Shown piece after piece: positions 57,932 to 64,000 of a stretch of 64,000 nucleotides of DNA. Source of the stretch: Roridomyces roridus (Eukaryota; Basidiomycota; Agaricomycetes; Agaricales; Mycenaceae). The notes beneath the pieces were generated by a model that saw only the letters and a program-made list of their open reading frames with translations, did no database searches and was not told where the DNA came from. How positions within the stretch are numbered: the first letter of the stretch is position 1; the number at the start of each line of letters is the position of its first letter. The translations under genes and the position numbers were made by a program. The stretch spans positions 62,001-126,000 of the forward strand of contig JARKIF010000023.1 in the NCBI GenBank assembly GCA_029378245.1. Reading direction: 5' to 3'.

Positions 57932-58094
57932 TGAGAAACGCAGGCTCTGCACTGCGGTCGAGCGTAAGTCGATAAGATTAATGAAGACTACTTTTACTTA
58001 CCTGCGGTCGAGCGTAAGTCGATAAGACCCACGTGACGACCGCAGGTAGCTATGTACCGCGTAGTTCTAGTGAGTTAATATACTACTTTTAACA
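57932..58094 (-). repeat. copia 5' LTR (163 bp)
   Basis: Same ends as the other LTR, with an additional 50 bp that duplicates GCGGTCGAGCGTAAGTCGAT around a short unique spacer. Otherwise no differences seen by eye. Confidence 0.85.
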
Positions 58095-58638
58095 CATCCG
58101 GGAGCCGACGGACAGGAGACACCAAGGCGAGGTGCGCGTCAATGAATTGGTTCAAGCCGTCGTGCTTGGCACTGAGCTTGTCGAGCTGGGACTGCAATCG
58201 GTTTATGTCTTGCGTCAGGGAGGCGGCCTCCACCTGTGGGGCGGCCAGAAAGTGGCGCACATGTTCGCATTCTGCGTCAGAAAGGACGTCATTGGTATGG
58301 ACTTTTGGAAAGGGGATTCTCTCTTCAAGGCCATGATTAAGCTAGTGGGGACTCCTGGGGAGGGATGGACGATAAGGGCGCTGGAAACGGGTGGTGAGGA
58401 TAACGCACCTCACTGCAGACTTCCAGGATTTCCGAATAGCAGTTGCAAAGAAAGGAAATGGTAGCAAGCCACACAGCTGCCAGTTGTGGTGGTGGTTATC
58501 GAGTGAGCGTCACTGATCCGAGAGGCAGGGACGGGTGACTCATCGTGTGATGTTCCCAGCTCATCAACCACTGGGATATGATGCGTATCAGCATCCATGA
58601 TCCGAGCCCCGACACTTGGCAGTAGAAAATCAAGTCTA

Positions 58639-59042
58639 CTAGCAATCCTCTGCGCTATAAAACACCGGAACATATCCTGTATGATCAAACGCCGCAGCCG
58701 CCTGGCTCTTCACATTAGCGCCCAAAACAACAGGCGTCTCCCACGGCACGACCGTCGCATTCGACCAACTCGTACCCACCGCCTGGAGGACGGTCGATTC
58801 TTTAGACGTACGCCAAAACGCAGGGCCCGCGCCGTCCCAATAAAATGCAAAGTTGGGGTAGGTGAAGGCGAAGCCCAGGATGAAGTTGGTGCAGGAGCTA
58901 TTTGAGCCGGGCTCGGGGGCGGTTACTAGGCCTTGGACGGCGGGGTCTCCGACTATGGCCGAGCCGTAGCTCATGTGGTGGAGGTTTCCGGGCCGTAGAC
59001 GGTGACAATGGGAGCGAGGCCGAAGCCGTAGTTGGTGACCAT
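58639..59042 (-). pseudogene. FYWDG-family copy 3, frameshifted
   Basis: Starts MVTNYGFGLAPIVTVYGP at 59042. A single missing base in the C/G run at about 58989-58991 then shifts the frame; other copies read GPGNLHHM-type sequence there. Beyond it the family pattern resumes in the next frame: GNLHHMSYGSAIVGDPAVQG, NFILGFAFTYPNFAFYWDG, AFWRTSKES, GTSWSNATVVPW and a divergent end YVPVFYSAEDC. It ends at 58639. An upstream CATAAAAG (about 59158-59166) sits at the TATA position. One base could be a sequencing error, so the pseudogene call depends on that base. Confidence 0.7.
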
Positions 59043-59696
59043 TGGGAGCGGCTGGATTGAAGATAGTGAGTGGCTGATGAGGGGCCGTAAAATGAGTCGG
59101 ACAAACTTGGGGCTGGGTAAGGCAAGTAGCCTTATTCCGGTCAGTCGCCAACGCCGGCCTTTTATGCGGGTTCTGCGAGCGCCAGTCTAAGGCGTCTCGC
59201 GATCTTAGCTGGCAGGAACTCTGTCAATGTTAACAGTCCTGTTGCCTTTCACTTACAAGTACCGCGCGTCTAATCCAGGATGTACACAAGTTGGACCGCA
59301 GCGCCAAGACCTTACCCAGGCTCTACGCAGAGGACCAGCGCCAATCTGAGGGTGTCTGCAGGAACTCTGTCAATGTTAACATTCCGACTGTTTGATATGG
59401 ATGCAAACTTTCACTTATAAGCGCTGTGAGGCTAATTCAGGCCTTTCGTGACGCGTCAAGATCGTTGCGGATGGCGCACAGAATGGAATTCGTGGTCGCG
59501 ATCGGAGCGACTGCGAGTAATCTGCCGGGATAGACGGCGATGTGACAGAGGACTCGACCTTGATTGAGTGTCACCAATCCCAGGTGTTCGAGAGAGTCCG
59601 AATTATTATCGAAGCATAAGAAATCATAGAATTTGGAGACTGAATCACTAGGCGAGGGTAAACTCGGTGGACTCCAAAATTACCCCTGGCCTTGAG
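59043..59696. repeat. upstream region of FYWDG copy 3 with a tandem duplication
   Basis: Contains the block GGAACTCTGTCAATGTTAAC twice, at 59215 and 59361, each preceded by GCGCCA-TCT and followed by CTTTCACTTA-AAG. This is a decayed tandem duplication with units of roughly 150 bp. No gene seen. Confidence 0.55.
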
Positions 59697-61367
59697 TTAC
59701 CACCCCGCATGTCCTCCCGGAATATGCCACGCGCGCGCCGACGGATCCCATACATACGAAGTATCATTGGCATCCGCCACCGAAAAGATGTCAAAGTTGG
59801 GCTTAGGGACATAACTGAGGCTGATTTCGAGACCGCCGGCGATCTGCTGGACCAGGGACGGGAGGATGTCGACCTCGTACCAGCGGTTGAATTGGACTAT
59901 GAGCTCAGATAGGCGAGCAATGTGGGAGTTATCGGGGCTGGTTCGCGCGAGGACAAAGGAGAGGAGGTCATCGTCTCTGAGTGCGTGGTAATTGAGCAAT
60001 TTGAGGCGCTCCAGCCGAGGGCAGATGAACGTGGAAATGGGATGAGAAGGTGATGTTGGTGTGAGCAAGGGAAGCACACTGCCGTCGCGCTGGGGCGGAT
60101 GCCCCGGTTGGAAGTTGGTCATCCGCGGTTCGCCTCGGAGCGTCAGGTCGCGCAGTGTGGGTACCGCGCGGAGGACATCCATCAGGCTCTCGGCTGAGAA
60201 TGCGCTCATGTCGAGACAAAGGTACTCGAGATGATTGGAGCGGGAAATTAAGCGGACAAGGGGACTCGGCGTCTCCAACTCTAGAACTCGGTCGAGCACA
60301 CCTGAGAGGTATCGTAGCTCTGGGGTGTTGATGTTACGCAGCAAATTCCATCCGCTACCCAGGACGGACAGCCTGCGCAGGTGTGGCAGATCACAGGGAA
60401 GCTGAGGTTCGAGACTCTGCTGAGAGTCCATGCCGAAGTCAAAGTCCACGTTCAGAGTCTCGAGATGGGGGCACTGCCGCAATATGGGCAAAACGTCGTG
60501 TGTCCCAGGGGTTTCGTCATGTCCATGATTGGACATAGCCAACGTCAAGTGGCTAAGGGACTCCCAGTGGATCGAAGCGGCCGCTGGGAGCTCTTCAGTT
60601 CGAAGAGACAACGCCGTCAGACCGCGTGCGCCGAGGAACAACATCCCGGCATCCCAACGATCAATAGCGGCTGAGCGGAGCATCTGCACATCATCTGCAG
60701 CGACTCGTGTCAAGGGTGTGAGGTCAAAAGTACCTGCGATGCTGAGTCGCACGGAACCCCAACGAGGCGCAAATTTGACCAAGGTTTCCAAGAGCCTCGT
60801 GCATGCGGATCGGTGAGAATCGATGAGGTCATTATCAGTCGGTGAGAAGAGGGGAATGCCTTGAACGAGGGAAATCGACAATGGAAGGGACCCCGAGCGG
60901 GAAAGCCAGGCATCCGCCGCGTCGTTGATGCGTTGCACCATCATGCTCTCGTTCCTCGGCGATGGGTTGAAGATGTGGAGGGAAGTCCACAAGGGTGGTG
61001 TGGAAAGAGCCACATTCCTCCAATAGCGAGTAATGTGGCAGAGTAGCATTGGAGCATCAGAGGCTCTCAATGTGGCGTTTTCTTTGGGGTGCAGACATGC
61101 GACGAATATTTCGCGCACAAGGTCCTCCGGGAGTCGACGGACAGGAGACACCAAGGCGAGGTGCGCGTCAATGAATTGGTGCAAGCTGTCGCGCTTCGCA
61201 CTCAGTTCGTCAAGCTGGGATTGCAATCGGATGATTTCTTGCGTCAGGGACGCAGCTTCCGCCTGGGGCCCACTCATAAAGTGGCGCACATGTCCGCATT
61301 CTGCGTCAGAAAGGACGTCGTTCGTAAAGAGCGACTTTTGGAAGGGAGATTCTCTCTCCGCGGTCAT
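59697..61367 (-). CDS. F-box-like leucine-rich protein, paralogue 3
   Basis: Single exon. I choose the ATG at 61367 (MTAERESPFQKSLFTNDVLS) because it aligns with the start of paralogue 1; an in-frame ATG at 61421 adds 18 unconserved residues. The product is about 556 aa. A coiled coil (SLTQEIIRLQSQLDELSAKR) is followed by the F-box-like RLPEDLVREIFVACLHPKEN and HITRYWRNVALSTPPLWTSL. Leucine-rich segments follow through LRDLTLRGEP and CPRLERLKLLNYHALRDDDL to the end AWHIPGGHAGW. It is very similar to paralogue 1 (34879-36597). A putative SCF substrate adaptor; the target is unknown. Confidence 0.82.
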   Translation of the reverse strand: MTAERESPFQKSLFTNDVLSDAECGHVRHFMSGPQAEAASLTQEIIRLQSQLDELSAKRDSLHQFIDAHLALVSPVRRLPEDLVREIFVACLHPKENATLRASDAPMLLCHITRYWRNVALSTPPLWTSLHIFNPSPRNESMMVQRINDAADAWLSRSGSLPLSISLVQGIPLFSPTDNDLIDSHRSACTRLLETLVKFAPRWGSVRLSIAGTFDLTPLTRVAADDVQMLRSAAIDRWDAGMLFLGARGLTALSLRTEELPAAASIHWESLSHLTLAMSNHGHDETPGTHDVLPILRQCPHLETLNVDFDFGMDSQQSLEPQLPCDLPHLRRLSVLGSGWNLLRNINTPELRYLSGVLDRVLELETPSPLVRLISRSNHLEYLCLDMSAFSAESLMDVLRAVPTLRDLTLRGEPRMTNFQPGHPPQRDGSVLPLLTPTSPSHPISTFICPRLERLKLLNYHALRDDDLLSFVLARTSPDNSHIARLSELIVQFNRWYEVDILPSLVQQIAGGLEISLSYVPKPNFDIFSVADANDTSYVWDPSARAWHIPGGHAGW

Positions 61368-61656
61368 CCTAAGTCCGGGGTCAAATAAGCGCCGGGATTG
61401 GCAACGCGAAGATAGACGCACCTCAGACCTCCCGAAGCCCTAGCGATGGAGACGGAGGCTATGTAGTACAGTGAGCCGCTGCTGTGGCTACTGGTGGTGG
61501 TAGTGATCGAAGAGGCAGGCTGGTATGCACATCTTTGGTCGTCTTTATTTGTTCCAGATCACTTACATAAACCCCTCTTCCTCCTCCAGTAGCGCTGGCT
61601 TCTGGTTCCTGGAAACACCGCTACGATTTCAATTGCAAGACCACGAAACGATCCAT

Positions 61657-62660
61657 CTAATCGAAATAATCTGCGCTGTAATAGACGGGAACAATCATAC
61701 CCCCATTAGTGTTTTCCCGGCTCCGGCTTGGCTTGAAGCCGCCGGCTTGGGCTTGGCTTGAGCCGGCTCCGGCTTTCAGAATCCTCAAGCCGGGGCCGGG
61801 GCCGGACACCCCGGCCGGCTCCGGCCCGGCTTGGGCTTAGCCGGCGGCTTCGAGGCACTTGGGTTTTGTCAGGAATTCAATCTTCTTTGGGGTTAATCTG
61901 TCAGTTCATACCAATGTATTTGCTAGTTCCCAAGTTCCAAGTGAGAATGAAGACTCCAAATGCAATTCCCGAGGGCAAGATCGCGAGATCACAGGTGATG
62001 GTCCCCGTGATGGCCATCAGCTTTTGATGCCTCACCCACCAAACTTAAATTTTAAGAATGGCAGATAATGAGCATTTTTCATGTTAGATTTGTGTTAGAT
62101 TGAGTACAGGTAGGCTCCTCAACGAGCTCTCAAAAATGGTACTGGTAAGCCGGGGCTTAGCCGCCGGCTCACGGCTTGGGAAAACTCAAGCCGGAGCCCG
62201 AAGCCGGGGGGTGCATCCGGCTTGGGCTTGGCTTGGCCCGGCTTAGCCGGACCCCGGCTTGGCCGGCTTGGGGCTTCGAGCCGTAGCCGGCAAAACACTA
62301 ACCCCCATTGTTCCCAGCCGCCGCAGCTTGAGTCGCCACATTCAAACCCAAGATCACCTCCGAACTTCCCCACGGCAGTCCCGATGCGTTACTCCAGCTA
62401 TTCCCCACCGGCTCAAACACCGTCTCTTGACCCGTCCTGCGCAAAAATGCGGGCCCCTCGCCGTCCCAGTAAAACGCGTAGTCGCGATAGTTGTACGAGA
62501 ACCCGAGGATGAAGTTCGTGTCGCCTTCCTTCGCGGTGGATACCATCCCGGCCACTGGTACATCTGCGCTGACACCCGAGCCGTAGCTGAAATAGTGTAG
62601 ATTTCCGGGGCCGGAAGTCGTGACGATTGGGGCGAAGCCGTCTCTGAAGTTCAAGCTCAT
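61657..62660 (-). pseudogene. FYWDG-family copy 4, interrupted by a hAT-type element
   Basis: Starts at 62660 (MSLNFRDGFAPIVTTSGPGN), a position matching copies 1 and 2; a leader intron ending ATGCAG precedes it. Family blocks follow: NFILGFSYNYRDYAFYWDGE, VGNSWSNASGLPWGSSEVI and LGLNVATQAAAAGNNGG. A 594-bp insert (61707-62300) then supplies a stop. Past the insert the expected end of the family continues in frame: MIVPVYYSADYFD, stop at 61657. As it stands, translation would end within the insert, losing only about 13 residues, so a truncated product could still be made. Upstream at 62771-62779 there is TATAAAAAG. Confidence 0.8.
61707..62300. mobile_element. hAT-type MITE with ACCCCCAT target duplication
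   Basis: Left end TAGTGTTTTCCCGGCTCC, right end inverted (AGCCGGCAAAACACTA). It is flanked by ACCCCCAT at 61699-61706 and 62301-62308. The subterminal regions are packed with GGCTTGGCTTGAGCCGG-like motifs in both orientations, an arrangement known for hAT transposase binding. About 594 bp; the interior is plain AT-richer DNA without a gene. Confidence 0.9.
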
Positions 62661-62770
62661 GGGTACCTGCATGAAAATGGTGAGTACTATCGCTACATTC
62701 GAGTTTAATATGTACTGACCTGTTCAGTCGGGGGAGGTCTCGGCTGTCTGCAATTCTTTCGGACGCCCGC

Positions 62771-62779
62771 CTTTTTATA
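62771..62779 (-). promoter_or_regulatory. TATA box of FYWDG copy 4
   Basis: TATAAAAAG on the minus strand, about 110-120 bp before the ATG at 62660, close to the spacing of copies 1 and 2. Confidence 0.55.
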
Positions 62780-63516
62780 CGGCCAGCCCTGACGCTGGCG
62801 CTACCGTTGAGGTACGCACCGGTCGTTCGGAGCATCTATCCTGTTGGACAGGGCGAACAGACGCCCGCGGCGCTCAATTCTAACAGCCAAGTACCAATCC
62901 TGATGTCGACAATGAATTGATGCTCACAAGATTGGCGCTGGTCTTGTTGGTCTTCATGTCAGCTCCTCTCAACGGCCGCCCTGCATGACTCGACCTAGGC
63001 GGAGGTTGGCGCGTGCCCGCCCCGAGTCGCAAGGCGACGATGGCGAGGAGCTCGCCAAGTACCAATCCTGTTGTCGACCATTGATTGATCCTCACAAGAT
63101 TGGCGCTGGTCTTGTTGGTCTTCCTGTCTCCCATCTTCAAACGGACGCCCAGCAGGACTGGACCGACTCGAACCAGTTGATTTCCGGCGCCATCGCGTGC
63201 TCCCACGGCGACAATGGATTGACGGCACAATATATCTGTACCAGACTTGGGGTCCACGGGTATCCCGTATGGAATCTACCCTTCAACGCCCGACTCGATG
63301 GCTTTCCCTGCTATTCCCTGATGAAACCGATACCAAGGGTAAGACCCACCCCCACTATCGGTGACTCTCCAGCCCAATTTCGGCCGGGAAAGCTGGTGGG
63401 CACCGTTGCCTTGGAGAGCGGCCATCGCAGCTGTAAACGCTGTGAACCGAATCAGACTCGGAGAATTTCCAACTCCAAGATCTGCCCCGGGGTCGAACCG
63501 AGGCGAGAGCCACTGG
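62780..63516. repeat. right-edge intergenic DNA with tandem duplication and a tRNA-like arm
   Basis: A ~75-bp block (CCAAGTACCAATCCTG...ATTGGCGCTGGTCTTGTTGG) at 62887-62960 recurs at 63055-63130, 168 bp on. Near 63490 GCCCCGGGGTCGAACCGAGG resembles the complement of a tRNA T arm. No gene recognised; short frames here overlap both strands without a pattern. Confidence 0.5.
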
Positions 63517-64000
63517 ATTGTGTATCCCTCAGAATCAAGTGAGAATGCTCTACGGTTGCATCGCATTGGAAATCACTCATCCTTTCGTATTCAGCATTTA
63601 TCCCTCCTTGGCCAATTCATTCACAGTTGAGCGGACACTTCTCCAAGGCGGCGAACAGTTGGCATCGGGACGAAGAGAACAAGCCAACTTCGCGGAAGAT
63701 GAAGCAGAAAAAAGGATTCAAGATAATAACGTCTGACCCGAGTCGAATGGGAGACAGAGTCGCAGTTCAACGTTCAACCTGCGTGGGATGGCATCGCCGT
63801 TGAATCCTGATGCAGATAGCGGAAAGAACGAGATCCGGTCAACCAGGAAATATCCCGTTTCACATCTACAGCTAAACATCACCAGGTAAGTATGGGAGAC
63901 GCAGAGGTGGTGGGACCGGCCCAAAAAGGGCCGGTGCAGAGGAAAATGAAGAAGAAGAATTTCTTCCCCCCCGATTCGAACGGGAGGTAGAATCGATTTC
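63517..64000 (-). repeat. dispersed repeat, right copy of an inverted pair
   Basis: Inverted counterpart of 21373-21857, running off the window end. Confidence 0.8.

Larger units (their letters stand above)
42692..58094 (-). mobile_element. Ty1/copia LTR retrotransposon, itself interrupted twice
   Basis: Bounded by TGAGAAACGC...TTTTAACA repeats and a 5-bp duplication CATCC (42687-42691 and 58095-58099). Coding strand is minus, with order gag, protease, integrase, reverse transcriptase, RNase H, which defines copia. The whole span is 15,403 bp; removing the two nested inserts (45329-49271 and 49782-56592) leaves about 4.65 kb, a normal copia size. The primer-binding site and polypurine tract are recognisable at the expected ends. 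Confidence 0.93.
41234..58334 (-). pseudogene. F-box-like paralogue 2, split by a copia element and frameshifted
   Basis: The 5' piece (58334-58095) starts MALKRESPFQKS and includes SLTQDINRLQSQLDKLSAKH and LVSPVRRLPD. The 3' piece (42691-41234) resumes exactly where the first stops, with VVREIFVACLPSKENATL. Between them lie 15.4 kb of mobile DNA with a CATCC target duplication. Compared with paralogues 1 and 3, the gene also has a 4-base net loss near 58295 and a frame change near 42405 (two overlapping frames cover the protein on either side). The rest retains the leucine-rich pattern (LESLNLDFDFNMHAHQ, CPRLERLKLLNHHALSDEDL). It is non-functional on three counts. Confidence 0.85.

Overview
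This window is nuclear DNA of a filamentous basidiomycete, most likely a wood- or litter-decaying agaricomycete. The genes are split by many 45-60 nt introns. The gene set includes a GH7 cellulase and a GH62 arabinofuranosidase, both with a fungal CBM1, together with leucine-rich F-box-like paralogues, a cytochrome P450, a berberine-bridge-like oxidase and copia-type retroelements. I cannot name the species from sequence alone. Exon boundaries were read by eye, so gene ends are firmer than internal splice sites.

Layout. From 1 to 15 kb there are a Kelch/MYND protein, an MFS transporter of the allantoate-permease type, a small secreted cysteine-rich protein, a four-helix membrane protein, a basic/acidic unknown protein, an HPP-family membrane protein, a P450 and the first member of an unrecognised ~130-aa protein family (called here the FYWDG family). 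From 15 to 25 kb there are a GCM-like gene split by a hAT-type MITE, the second FYWDG gene, GH62-CBM1, a repeat-rich stretch and a bHLH regulator. From 25 to 30 kb the DNA is gene-poor, with a hAT-like element and a cluster of tRNA-derived repeats. From 30 to 41 kb there are a BBE oxidase and a divergent Ser/Thr kinase, F-box paralogue 1, an S10 serine carboxypeptidase and a GH7 glucanase. From 41 to 58.3 kb an F-box pseudogene is blown apart by a nested set of mobile elements. From 58.6 to 64 kb there are FYWDG copies 3 (frameshifted) and 4 (hAT-disrupted), F-box paralogue 3 and repeats.

Most striking region. A copia element (42692-58094, 5-bp target duplication CATCC, very short LTRs) sits inside an F-box gene. 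It has itself been hit by a non-coding LTR-type insert (45329-49271) and by a 6.8-kb TA-flanked DNA transposon (49782-56592). The transposon carries an intact integrase-core (DDE) transposase gene and a second large multi-exon gene with a cysteine-rich N-terminus, REPTP repeats and a C-terminal J-domain-like HPD segment. This two-gene element is my best candidate for an undescribed system.

Three short elements with TAGTG...CACTA ends and exact 8-bp target duplications show recent hAT-type activity. Two of them interrupt genes whose reading frame is continuous across the empty site. The four FYWDG genes share upstream sequence and TATA spacing, so they look like recent duplicates of a regulated gene family.
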